Assembly (NCBI GenBank): GCA_030740415.1
Contig: JASLXI010000010.1
Location: forward strand, 1-10,854
Length of the DNA: 10,854 nt
Direction of reading: 5' to 3'
Source of the DNA: Dehalococcoidia bacterium
GTDB lineage: Bacteria; Chloroflexota; Dehalococcoidia; UBA2985
Shown: one piece after another, positions 1 to 6,277 of the stretch
Numbering within the stretch: the first letter of the stretch is position 1
Layout of the letters: every line of letters starts with the position of its first letter
Made by a program: the position numbers and the translations under genes
Notes under the pieces: model-generated
The model's database searches: none
What the model saw: the letters and a program-made list of their open reading frames with translations, nothing else
What the model was told of the DNA's origin: nothing

Positions 1-1
1 G

Positions 2-394
2 AGGGGTTGGGGCGATGGTAGGCAGCCCCGATGGCATAGTATCCTTACCGAGGCAGCAGAACAGTCCGGACGGGCCCGTATACCCATCTTGGAACCCTTG
101 ATGTCCCTGACCGAAGTATTTACCGTGGCCTCCGGCGTGCGGTTCATGGCTTGGGAAGGAGAAACTGAAAAGGGCTTCAGGGATACCCTCACGGAGCATA
201 TAGAAAGGGTCAAAGTGGAGGGACTCAGCTTCTTGGTAGGGCCTGAAGGCGGCTTTGCTCCCGAGGAGGTCCAGGAAGCTCGTGACACAGGAGTGGTGCC
301 TGTGAGTCTTGGACAGCGCATTCTCAGGGGTGAGACTGCGGGAGTTGCGATGGCTGCTGCGGTGATGTACCAGGTGGGGGAACTAGGCAAGTAA
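2..394 (+). CDS. rsmE: 16S rRNA (uracil1498-N3)-methyltransferase RsmE, C-terminal part (5' end outside window)
   Basis: RsmE methylates N3 of U1498 in 16S rRNA with S-adenosylmethionine. The reading frame is open from base 2, so the N-terminal PUA-like domain lies outside the window. Visible are the linker RWHSILTEAAEQSGRARIP, which matches the family's conserved RW..I..EA.EQ.GR.R.P segment, and then the SPOUT knot: LVGPEGGFAPEE (GPEGG SAM loop), SLGQRILRGETA and the closing helix AMAAAVMYQV. These are the family's most conserved motifs and all are intact. A TTG at 89 is only an internal codon, because clear homology continues upstream of it. The gene ends with TAA; queF follows 82 bp later on the same strand. 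Identification is firm; nothing unusual is seen in the visible part. Confidence 0.95.
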   Translation, partial: RGWGDGRQPRWHSILTEAAEQSGRARIPILEPLMSLTEVFTVASGVRFMAWEGETEKGFRDTLTEHIERVKVEGLSFLVGPEGGFAPEEVQEARDTGVVPVSLGQRILRGETAGVAMAAAVMYQVGELGK

Positions 395-476
395 CTGATT
401 CGCTTCACGAGGCCTCTTCAGTGAAGTCTCAAGAATATACTATACTGACCGAGATATCCTTGAAAGGGGCTTAGGC

Positions 477-905
477 ATGGTTAAAGCAGATGACCTTCTG
501 GAGGCGTATTCCAGCCTTGATCACAGCTATGAGATGCGGGAAGAGGAAGCCATAGACACCGCGTGTCTTCTGGCCTTCGATTACGATTATCCCAAACAAG
601 AGTGCGAAGTCGTGATTGATAGCGACGAGTTCACCGCCGTGTGCCCTTGGACAGGCTTACCCGATTTCGGCACCGTTATCATTCGTTATGTGCCACACAG
701 GAAACTCCTTGAGCTTAAGTCGTTTAAGTATTATCTGCTATCGTACAGGCAGGTTGGGATGGTCCAGGAACACGTTGCTAACCGCATCCTTCAGGACATG
801 GTGGCAGTGTGCCAGCCCCGTAGTCTGGCTTTGAGGCTGGACTACAAGACCCGTGGCGGCATTCACACTGTGGTAGAGATATTGTACAAGGCTTCGGAGG
901 TGTAA
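477..905 (+). CDS. queF: NADPH-dependent 7-cyano-7-deazaguanine reductase QueF (type I)
   Basis: QueF reduces preQ0 to preQ1 with NADPH, the last free-base step of queuosine synthesis before insertion into tRNA by Tgt. The 142-residue length fits the single-domain type I (YkvM-like) form. FTAVCPWTGLPDF holds the predicted thioimide-forming Cys56 and the general acid Asp63. ELKSFKYY (79-86) is the QueF signature that binds NADPH. QEHVANRI (97-104) carries the substrate-binding Glu98. The C-terminal RGGIHTVVE matches the end of the family. AAAGGGG at 463-469, 7 nt before the ATG, is a good ribosome binding site. No queC, queD or queE lies nearby, and I see no preQ1 riboswitch in the 82-bp upstream gap, which holds only the short inverted repeat CTTCAC/GTGAAG (403-408/421-426). 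The gene faces the Rieske gene convergently, with 20 bp between them. Confidence 0.93.
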   Translation: MVKADDLLEAYSSLDHSYEMREEEAIDTACLLAFDYDYPKQECEVVIDSDEFTAVCPWTGLPDFGTVIIRYVPHRKLLELKSFKYYLLSYRQVGMVQEHVANRILQDMVAVCQPRSLALRLDYKTRGGIHTVVEILYKASEV

Positions 906-925
906 CTGGGGTGGCCTATTTGTCC

Positions 926-1240
926 TTAATCACTCGGGCCCACCAGAATATCGTTCCCTTCTATCCTGACACCGCACGGCGTTAGTGGCTTATTGGCAGG
1001 TGGGCTGATCGCCTTTCCTGTCGTTACCTTGAACTCGCTGCCATGACAGGGACACTCCAAAAGCTCTCCCTCCAGTTGTCCATCGGACAAAGGGCACCCT
1101 GTATGAGTGTAATCGTCTGTTACACCGTAGTACTGGCCGCCGATGTTGGCTAGTGGCATGCGCTCATCCTCCACCTCCACCAACATGAGTTCACTGAGCG
1201 ATAGATCACTGGTAGTAACTACCTTTGCAAAGTCCTCCAA
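926..1240 (-). CDS. Rieske-type [2Fe-2S] ferredoxin-like protein with first cluster cysteine replaced by tyrosine
   Basis: This 104-residue soluble protein has the size and order of a small Rieske ferredoxin: N-terminal beta domain, VANIGGQYYGV-like strand (here LANIGGQYYGV), cluster-binding loops, and a C-terminal TPCGVRIEGNDILV strand. The family binds the cluster with C-x-H-x(15-17)-C-x2-H. Here the first box reads Y44-T-H46-T-G-C49-P-L-S-D-G and the second C63-P-C-H66, with 16 residues between H46 and C63. Spacing and three ligands are therefore normal, but the first cysteine is Tyr44 (codon TAC at 1111-1109), one G-to-A transition from TGC. C49 is a common extra cysteine and is not a standard ligand. 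The gene begins 3 bp after ccdA and is surely co-transcribed, so it may serve as redox partner of that membrane protein. Cluster binding in this form is doubtful. Confidence 0.85.
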   Translation of the reverse strand: MEDFAKVVTTSDLSLSELMLVEVEDERMPLANIGGQYYGVTDDYTHTGCPLSDGQLEGELLECPCHGSEFKVTTGKAISPPANKPLTPCGVRIEGNDILVGPSD

Positions 1241-1243
1241 GTC

Positions 1244-1984
1244 TTAAAACAGTTTTTCCAATCTCATGGTCAGGAGCTCTCCTCCCGCACCTAGGGTCCA
1301 ATACCAAATAAGGTAGCTTCCGGCACCCATCAGGGCAAGGTTGCCTGCAACACCGATGTAGGGGAACACGCGGCCGAGTATCTGTGAGACCGTGTCCCGA
1401 AAGAAGACCACACCCAGGGTTACCCCTGTGAGGATCATCCCCATTCCCAGGCCGTAGCTGGCAAAACGCAGCAAGGAGGTGAGTATGTCCAGGTCGCCAA
1501 GATTTTGCCCGGCAAGGATTCCCACCGCGGCTAGGAATACGGGAAAAGCACACCCCAGGGAGCAGATAGCATAAGCGACGCCGAAGAGGAACACTCCTTT
1601 TACACTGCGCTCGTTGCTTCTATTCACTCTGGTGGCGGTCCAGATGCCCATGTGTTTTCCACTGATGAGCAGGCAGAGGCCGAGGAGTGCGATTCCTACA
1701 CCCACTCCAAGTCCAGCGAATGGGACGATGTTGAAGATAGCATCTCCCCCGATGGTGATAATGAATCCCACGGCCAGCGACAGGACCACGAATCCCGAGG
1801 TGACAACTCCACCCAGATAAAAGCCTCGTATCACAGCCTTGAGGGGATTGGTGGTCTCGCCGCCGCCGCTCAACTGATACCCAATGTACGCGGGAAGCAT
1901 GGCAGCACCACAGGGGTTGAAGGCAGCCACCATGCCTGCACCAAAGGCGAAGGCCACTGGTACGTTCAAGAGGGAATCCAACAT
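1244..1984 (-). CDS. ccdA: CcdA/DsbD-like thiol-disulfide transmembrane protein
   Basis: CcdA-family proteins carry reducing equivalents across the cytoplasmic membrane, usually from thioredoxin to extracytoplasmic thiol proteins such as those maturing c-type cytochromes. The 246-residue protein has about six hydrophobic segments. The two family cysteine motifs are present: FNPCG..MLPAYIGY in the first segment (Cys25) and YAICSLGCAFPVF in the fourth (Cys145, with an extra Cys141). These are the redox-active pair in CcdA and in the central DsbD domain. No fused thioredoxin domain follows; the next gene, 3 bp downstream, is a Rieske-like ferredoxin. The start at 1984 gives an N-terminus that runs straight into the first membrane helix and has AAGGAG (2002-1997) 12 nt upstream. 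The gene symbol is by family; the true partner is unknown. Confidence 0.88.
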   Translation of the reverse strand: MLDSLLNVPVAFAFGAGMVAAFNPCGAAMLPAYIGYQLSGGGETTNPLKAVIRGFYLGGVVTSGFVVLSLAVGFIITIGGDAIFNIVPFAGLGVGVGIALLGLCLLISGKHMGIWTATRVNRSNERSVKGVFLFGVAYAICSLGCAFPVFLAAVGILAGQNLGDLDILTSLLRFASYGLGMGMILTGVTLGVVFFRDTVSQILGRVFPYIGVAGNLALMGAGSYLIWYWTLGAGGELLTMRLEKLF

Positions 1985-1996
1985 TGCTACTTATTG

Positions 1997-2013
1997 CTCC
2001 TTAGTCCATTATA
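1997..2013 (-). promoter_or_regulatory. -10 element and ribosome binding site for ccdA
   Basis: Read on the minus strand, a consensus TATAAT lies at 2013-2008 and AAGGAG at 2002-1997, followed 12 nt later by the ccdA ATG. A transcript starting 6-7 nt after TATAAT would begin at the ribosome binding site itself, giving a leader of only about 18 nt. No good -35 hexamer is seen at 16-18 bp spacing. Confidence 0.5.
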
Positions 2014-2158
2014 CACGTGCAATCTCCAGGGCTATTTCACTCACGTCTCTGGCCATCGTAGGATTGAGTGCATCATAGTCGTCCTATGTGCTTAGAAGCG
2101 CTTATTGCATAGTGGGTAGAGAATTACTACTCTGCCTGGACCCTTTGGGGATCTAACA

Positions 2159-2186
2159 TTGACTGCCTCAACCCTGAGGGTACAAT
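2159..2186 (+). promoter_or_regulatory. Sigma-70-type promoter for the MFS gene with an inverted repeat in the spacer
   Basis: TTGACT (2159-2164) and TACAAT (2181-2186) are separated by 16 bp and each differs from consensus by one base. The spacer contains the inverted repeat CCTCA-ACCC-TGAGG (2166-2179), which lies exactly where a repressor or MerR-type activator would bind. The predicted transcript start is near 2193, giving a leader of about 98 nt. Confidence 0.55.
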
Positions 2187-2238
2187 GGTATAGCTCCGTG
2201 AGTGACTTGGGTGTAGGGATTCGCAAAATCGTAAAGCG

Positions 2239-2254
2239 CTCACTGTGGAGTGAG
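2239..2254 (+). promoter_or_regulatory. Short hairpin in the MFS leader
   Basis: CTCACT and AGTGAG form a perfect 6-bp stem around a GTGG tetraloop, inside the predicted leader of the MFS mRNA. There is no T-run after it, so it is not an intrinsic terminator. It stands just upstream of a 15-codon open frame (ATG 2260, stop 2305-2307) whose end overlaps the MFS start. Confidence 0.3.
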
Positions 2255-2290
2255 GAAGGATGAGGAATATAGTAACGAAAAGGTACATGG

Positions 2291-3520
2291 ATGCAGGATC
2301 AAGATAGGGAATCGGCAAGTCCGGGAAGCGAAGGGATAACCAACGGACAACGCCTCACTCTGCTGATTGTGGCAGTAGCAGGACATGGCTTAAAGCACAT
2401 GTTCAACGCTGCCTTCTTCATTTTGCTTCCAGAGATCAAGGTGGGCCTTGGGCTTAGCAATACCCAGGTTGGTACCCTGTCCACCTTCCGTGGTATTGCC
2501 GGAGGACTCGCAAACGTCCCCGCGGGGTTTGTGGGCGATCGGTTCGCTAAGAGGCGTGCTGAGATTCTCAGCGTGACCATCATCGCAGTGTCGGTCTTTG
2601 CTGTAGCGCTGGGATTAGCGACAAACTTCTGGATGGCGGTGATAGCTGCCTCTCTACTCAGCGTAGCCATCTCGTTCTGGCATCCCGCAGCTATATCGTC
2701 CCTTTCCAGAGAGTTTGCTTCACGCAGGGGATTTGCTATTTCCCTTCACGGTACCGGCGGCAGTGTGGGCGAGACCCTGGGGCCGATACTGGTGGGAGCA
2801 CTTCTGGGGATTATCAGTTGGCGCCTGGTCCTTCAGGGGAGCGTGATCCCGGGTCTGGTTTTTGGGATAGCGATTTGGGCCTTCCTCAGGACTGTTCCAA
2901 CCAGCACTTCCTCTGGAGTGAGCATGATGGGATATCTGGGGTCTGTCTCTGCCCTTCTGCGGAATGGCAAGCTCCTGTTAGTACTCATCTTTGCAGCTGG
3001 GTTTGCCGGTGGGCAGAGTACCATTTTGACCTTCCTTCCCATCTATCTCGACGAGGATCTGGGAGCCTCCAGTGTCACAATAGGTCTATACCTGTCTCTG
3101 GCCCAGGTAGGAGGGATAGTGTCACAACCGTTGATAGGCTTTGCCTCGGACCGTCTGGGGCGCAAGCTCATTCTGGCTCCCAGTCTGGCAATGTTGGGGC
3201 TATCGTTCGTTGGGCTCAGCATCGTGCCGTCGGGTTGGCTTTTTGGACTAGTAGTACTTGCCATGGGAGCTTTCCTGTTTCCGCTGATGTCCATCCTGCT
3301 TGCCTCGGCCATGGACCTAGTAGAGGTGGGAGCGCAGGCCACGACCGTCTCCCTGGTATTTGGTTCTGCGGTCGTCGTCTCCGCGTTCGCCCCAGCCATA
3401 GCAGGCATGTTGGCCGATTCCGCGGATACAGAAGCGGCATTTCTGTTCGGTGCAGGGCTTGTGCTGTCGGCTTCGTTACTGTCAGCGGTCACCCGTTGGA
3501 AACCCAAAGCTCCCGACTAG
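2291..3520 (+). CDS. Major facilitator superfamily transporter, FsR-like (efflux type)
   Basis: The 409-residue protein has the length and hydrophobic pattern of a 12-helix MFS carrier. The cytoplasmic loop after helix 2 carries GDRFAKRR (82-89) and the matching loop of the second half carries GFASDRLGRK (283-292), the two copies of MFS motif A. The first helix HGLKHMFNAAFFILLPEIK, the segment LSNTQVGTLSTFRG and the later SFWHPAAISSLSRE...SLHGTGGSVGETLGP resemble the fosmidomycin-resistance (FsR) branch of drug exporters, so efflux of a small molecule is the best guess; the substrate cannot be read. The start at 2291 is supported by AAAAGG (2278-2283), 7 nt upstream. A promoter and a long leader precede it. 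No regulator or drug-modifying gene is adjacent, and the downstream HTH gene is convergent. Confidence 0.88.
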   Translation: MQDQDRESASPGSEGITNGQRLTLLIVAVAGHGLKHMFNAAFFILLPEIKVGLGLSNTQVGTLSTFRGIAGGLANVPAGFVGDRFAKRRAEILSVTIIAVSVFAVALGLATNFWMAVIAASLLSVAISFWHPAAISSLSREFASRRGFAISLHGTGGSVGETLGPILVGALLGIISWRLVLQGSVIPGLVFGIAIWAFLRTVPTSTSSGVSMMGYLGSVSALLRNGKLLLVLIFAAGFAGGQSTILTFLPIYLDEDLGASSVTIGLYLSLAQVGGIVSQPLIGFASDRLGRKLILAPSLAMLGLSFVGLSIVPSGWLFGLVVLAMGAFLFPLMSILLASAMDLVEVGAQATTVSLVFGSAVVVSAFAPAIAGMLADSADTEAAFLFGAGLVLSASLLSAVTRWKPKAPD

Positions 3521-3647
3521 CATGGAGACCATATCCAGCCTCTTCGGCCGTATTGCCTATGCCTCCGAACCGAGGTCAAGCCTAGGAGCACTGTAAACAG
3601 CGGCGCCTTCGAAGAAGGAATAGTGAAGAGGGGATATCGGTCGGCTA

Positions 3648-3872
3648 CTAGTGGTCCCTCTTGACCACCAGGATTTCCCCAGGAGACACGGCAATTCGCC
3701 GGACCTCTATACGAAGCTTGAGGAGCCAGTAACCCAGAGTTGCCTTACTGATGCTCAGTTCGCCGGCGGTGGCAGAGAGCCCTTTCTCGTTGATCATTTT
3801 CGGTAAAAGGCTCTCCACGGGTTGCCGATAGAGTTCCTCCACCCTAAGCATCATTTTTGTTTTGCGGGCCAT
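3648..3872 (-). CDS. Small helix-turn-helix protein of unknown role
   Basis: This is a 74-residue basic protein. Residues 11-30 (VEELYRQPVESLLPKMINEK) look like a helical lead-in, residues 31-53 (GLSATAGELSISKATLGYWLLKL) form a convincing helix-turn-helix with a Fis- or transposase-like shape, and the tail EVRRIAVSPGEILVV looks like a short beta element. It is too small for a separate effector domain, so it is either a DNA-binding adaptor or a small regulator. Its start has no strong ribosome binding site (AGGA 13 nt upstream). It is convergent with the MFS gene and divergent from the zinc-ribbon/recombinase unit across an AT-rich gap, so it could act on that gap. I do not recognise a named family. 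Confidence 0.65.
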   Translation of the reverse strand: MARKTKMMLRVEELYRQPVESLLPKMINEKGLSATAGELSISKATLGYWLLKLRIEVRRIAVSPGEILVVKRDH

Positions 3873-4040
3873 TATTTGTATACCGTCCTAGTTGCCTAGC
3901 CAAACGCTAGCACCATTGTGAATATATGTCAAATTATGAATCAATACTGTTTAAGACTTTTATGAGAAAAGATTAGCTATATTTCGATTATGAATGATCA
4001 GGGAGCGTAAGCCAGGCTGAGAAGCGATTTGCCGTTTTTG
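3873..4040. other. AT-rich divergent spacer with a 9-bp direct repeat
   Basis: This gap between the HTH gene and the zinc-ribbon gene is clearly richer in A and T than its surroundings, mainly from 3915 to 3995. ATTATGAAT occurs twice in direct orientation (3933-3941 and 3987-3995, 54 bp apart). On the minus strand a TTGACA hexamer lies at 3931-3926, but no matching -10 is convincing. It could be the operator region of the small HTH protein. Confidence 0.35.
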
Positions 4041-4070
4041 TTGACAAGGATAGCTTCCCCTCCCTACAAT
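4041..4070 (+). promoter_or_regulatory. Near-consensus sigma-70 promoter for the zinc-ribbon/recombinase unit
   Basis: TTGACA (4041-4046) and TACAAT (4065-4070) are separated by 18 bp. Transcription should start near 4076-4078. That is downstream of the possible TTG start at 4029 and 15 nt upstream of the ATG at 4092, so the promoter itself decides the start codon of the gene. Confidence 0.7.
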
Positions 4071-4091
4071 GGAGATGATGCGGAGTCTACC

Positions 4092-4793
4092 ATGACTGTT
4101 GTCCAGCAACTCTATGACCTCCTGGCCATCGACGTGGAAATCGAGCGGTATAGGAAGTCTATCGCTTCGATTGATGAGACTCTTGCGGACAATCGCCTGC
4201 TCTTGGAAACTCAGAGGACCTTGGAAGCGATCCGGCTTACGCTGAAGCAGCAGGAGACCGAGCGTAAAGACTTGGATCTCACCTTGGAGTCCTATCAGGA
4301 CAAGGGAAAGGAACTGGAAGGTAAGCTCTACGGCGGAATTGTGCGTAATCCCCGAGAACTGAAGGACATGCAGACGGAGCTAAACCTGCTCCGCGAGCGG
4401 CAAGAGCAGCAGGAAGAGGTCCTTCTCCTGGCCCTTGAGACCATCGAGGAGACTGAGCAGAGCTTTAGTAGCCTGGAGAGCGCTCTTCAGGAGATTCAGA
4501 TAGCACGAGAAAAAGAGTGTAAGCAGCTGCTGAAGGAGAAGACGCACCTGCAGAAAGACTCGGCCTTGCTGAAGGAGAAGCGCCAAGGCCTATCCTCGCT
4601 AGTAGACACTGTACATCTGAAACTTTACGATTCTCTTCGGTCTATCCGCCAAGGACAGGCGGTTGCCAAAGTCGAAAGAGGGATGTGCCAAGGTTGCCGC
4701 ATTTCTCTGCCAACCAAGATGGTGCAATTGGCGCGTGCCGCACAAAAGCCAGTGCAATGCCCCAGTTGCAGCCGAATACTGTACGCAAGCTGA
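4092..4793 (+). CDS. Coiled-coil protein with C-terminal C4 zinc ribbon (CT398-like)
   Basis: The 233-residue product begins with a long charged helical region typical of a coiled-coil hairpin (about residues 10-185). It ends in a zinc ribbon: C199-QG-C202 ISLPTKMVQLARAAQKPVQ C223-PS-C226. This layout is that of the CT398-like family (Pfam zf-RING_7), widespread in bacteria. Its role is not settled; proposals include scaffolding of secretion or envelope components and nucleic-acid binding. The frame is open to a TTG at 4029, but a near-consensus promoter lies inside that extension and GGAG at 4082-4085 sits 6 nt before ATG 4092, so 4092 is chosen. The family usually starts with a short LYDLL-type helix, as here (VVQQLYDLLAIDVEIERY). 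The recombinase homologue follows after 6 bp and must share the transcript. Confidence 0.82.
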   Translation: MTVVQQLYDLLAIDVEIERYRKSIASIDETLADNRLLLETQRTLEAIRLTLKQQETERKDLDLTLESYQDKGKELEGKLYGGIVRNPRELKDMQTELNLLRERQEQQEEVLLLALETIEETEQSFSSLESALQEIQIAREKECKQLLKEKTHLQKDSALLKEKRQGLSSLVDTVHLKLYDSLRSIRQGQAVAKVERGMCQGCRISLPTKMVQLARAAQKPVQCPSCSRILYAS

Positions 4794-4799
4794 TTACCT

Positions 4800-6173
4800 A
4801 TGAAGGCTATCGGTTACTTCTCCGTACAGGATGGGGCACAGGAGGAATCTACGCTTCTAAGCCAACAAGAGGCCTTCTCCAACTATTGCCAGATGTACCT
4901 ACACCAGCAGATCGTGACATTTGTGGAGTACAACTTGGGCGACGGCGAACGCCCTCAGTACCAGGAAATGCTGGGCTACCTGAGGCAGTCTGACTCTGAG
5001 TTTCTCGTCATCATTGCTGGAACTCAATATCTGGGAGATGCTCTGGAATCCTCGATTCGCCGGGTCCTGGAACTGGACATCCTGGGGGCCAAGGTGGTTT
5101 GCAGTGACGATGACCTGCCGGACCCACTACAGCAAGCCCTAAAGTATTGGAGTAGTGTGAAGGGCGACAGAGCCAGGGGAGAACGCATCAAGGAGGCTAT
5201 GAAGGCCAAGGCCATCCGAGGTGAAGGACTGGGTAAGCCTCCCTTTGGATACAAGATTGGCTCTGACGGCAAACTGGAAGTGGTGTCTGGCGAAGGCGAT
5301 ACCGTGCGGCTCATATTCGATCTGTACACCAAGGAGAATATGGGCATGCGGCGCATAGTGCGCTATCTGAATGAGCAGGGTGTCGCAACCAGGAGTGGAG
5401 GAGGCTGGAGTATAGTAACGGTGAGGGATGTTCTACGAAATCGTGCTTACCTTGGCACTTATACCCGCTTTGGCATGAGGGTTCCCCGCAGCCACCAGGC
5501 AATCGTCAACTCCTATGAGTTTAACCTGACCCAGGAGAAGATGGCGCAAAGAAAGACAACGCGTGTGTCCCATCCAAGCGAGCCGTTTCTTCTGTCGGGA
5601 TTCGCGTACTGTGCTTCCTGTGGAAACCGGATGATTGGAGTGAGCCGTCGCCAGGGATGGAGTCGCAAGGATGGCTCTCAGATCGTAGGGCAGTATCGCT
5701 ACTACCAGTGCCAGTCTCGGACTAATCAGGGCATGTGTCGTTATCACACCTGGCGCTCTGAGGTCTTGGAACGAAAGGTACTGGATCAGGCTAAAGTAGC
5801 ACTGGAGAAAGGTGATGCCAAGCTCCTTCTGTCCACGGCCGCTTTTCAGCGTATGCCGAATGGAGAGAAGAATGGCGAGCGCCTCGATGCGCAGTTTCTG
5901 AAAGCCCTTGAGAGCGCCGCTGCCGGAGTTACCTCCCTAGAGCGGCTCCGCTTCGCAATTGAGGAGGTGGACGATCAAAGAGAGGCTCTTATGGGTCGCG
6001 TATCATCGGAAGGTCCTTTGGCAGAAGCTATTGCAAGTGCAGACCAGTCCTCTCTGCTGCGGAGTTGGGACTCCTTGGACAAGGATACTGTGGGCTATGT
6101 TCTCAGGTCGCTGATCTCTCACGTCTCCGTGAGCGATGACTCTGTTGAATTGACCCTGAACGCAGAGGAGTAA
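4800..6173 (+). CDS. Large serine-recombinase homologue lacking the catalytic residues
   Basis: The 457 residues follow the order of a large serine recombinase: resolvase-like domain (1-115), connecting helix (120-140), recombinase DNA-binding domain (about 145-245, starting GKPPFGYKI and ending RNRAYLGTY), zinc ribbon with C271-AS-C274 and C304/C313, then a C-terminal helical part. The catalytic domain is disabled. The usual Y-x-R-V-S start reads Y6-F-S8-V-Q10, so both the active arginine and the nucleophilic serine are gone, and the D-R-L-S-R segment reads AGTQYLGD (73-80), losing the two transition-state arginines. RPQYQEML (51-58) keeps the family's RP..ML motif. The frame is full length and clean, so this is probably a conserved DNA-binding protein and not a recent wreck. 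No att-like repeats or cargo are seen nearby. It starts 6 bp after the zinc-ribbon gene without a clear ribosome binding site. Confidence 0.85.
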   Translation: MKAIGYFSVQDGAQEESTLLSQQEAFSNYCQMYLHQQIVTFVEYNLGDGERPQYQEMLGYLRQSDSEFLVIIAGTQYLGDALESSIRRVLELDILGAKVVCSDDDLPDPLQQALKYWSSVKGDRARGERIKEAMKAKAIRGEGLGKPPFGYKIGSDGKLEVVSGEGDTVRLIFDLYTKENMGMRRIVRYLNEQGVATRSGGGWSIVTVRDVLRNRAYLGTYTRFGMRVPRSHQAIVNSYEFNLTQEKMAQRKTTRVSHPSEPFLLSGFAYCASCGNRMIGVSRRQGWSRKDGSQIVGQYRYYQCQSRTNQGMCRYHTWRSEVLERKVLDQAKVALEKGDAKLLLSTAAFQRMPNGEKNGERLDAQFLKALESAAAGVTSLERLRFAIEEVDDQREALMGRVSSEGPLAEAIASADQSSLLRSWDSLDKDTVGYVLRSLISHVSVSDDSVELTLNAEE

Positions 6174-6240
6174 CTGTCTATCTGGGTGGTGGGCGTTCTT
6201 CCTTGAACTGACAATGAAATGCCACTGTAGCCATCCCATT

Positions 6241-6269
6241 TTGACCCGTGTCATTGCCGGTGCTAAACT
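6241..6269 (+). promoter_or_regulatory. Promoter of rnpB
   Basis: TTGACC (6241-6246) and TAAACT (6264-6269) are separated by 17 bp, and the -10 is preceded by TGC, forming an extended -10. The predicted start near 6276 agrees with the 5' edge of RNase P helix P1 at 6278. Confidence 0.75.
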
Positions 6270-6277
6270 TGGATATA

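Larger units (their letters stand above)
1985..2290. other. Divergent intergenic control region between ccdA and the MFS gene
   Basis: These 306 bp hold no credible gene. They contain the ccdA -10 and ribosome binding site on the left, an MFS promoter near the middle (2159-2186), and a 98-nt MFS leader with one short hairpin and a 15-codon open frame. Between about 2040 and 2158 I see nothing recognisable. Confidence 0.6.

Noticed and set aside
395..476. Inverted repeat CTTCAC/GTGAAG after rsmE as terminator or as preQ1 riboswitch for queF
   Set aside because: The 12-nt loop and lack of a T-run do not make a terminator, and no preQ1 aptamer features are seen in the short gap.
1652..2095. 147-codon plus-strand open frame
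   Set aside because: It is the shadow of ccdA on the other strand, with low-complexity charged composition and no homology I recognise.
2818..3585. 255-codon plus-strand open frame inside the MFS gene
   Set aside because: It has Trp/Cys/His-rich composition typical of an out-of-frame shadow; the overlapping MFS frame has clear family motifs.
3606..3618. CCTTC-GAA-GAAGG hairpin between the convergent MFS and HTH genes as bidirectional terminator
   Set aside because: The stem is only 5 bp and has no T-run on either strand.
4800..6173. Active integrase of a mobile element
   Set aside because: The catalytic residues are missing, and no att repeats, cargo genes or second boundary are visible.
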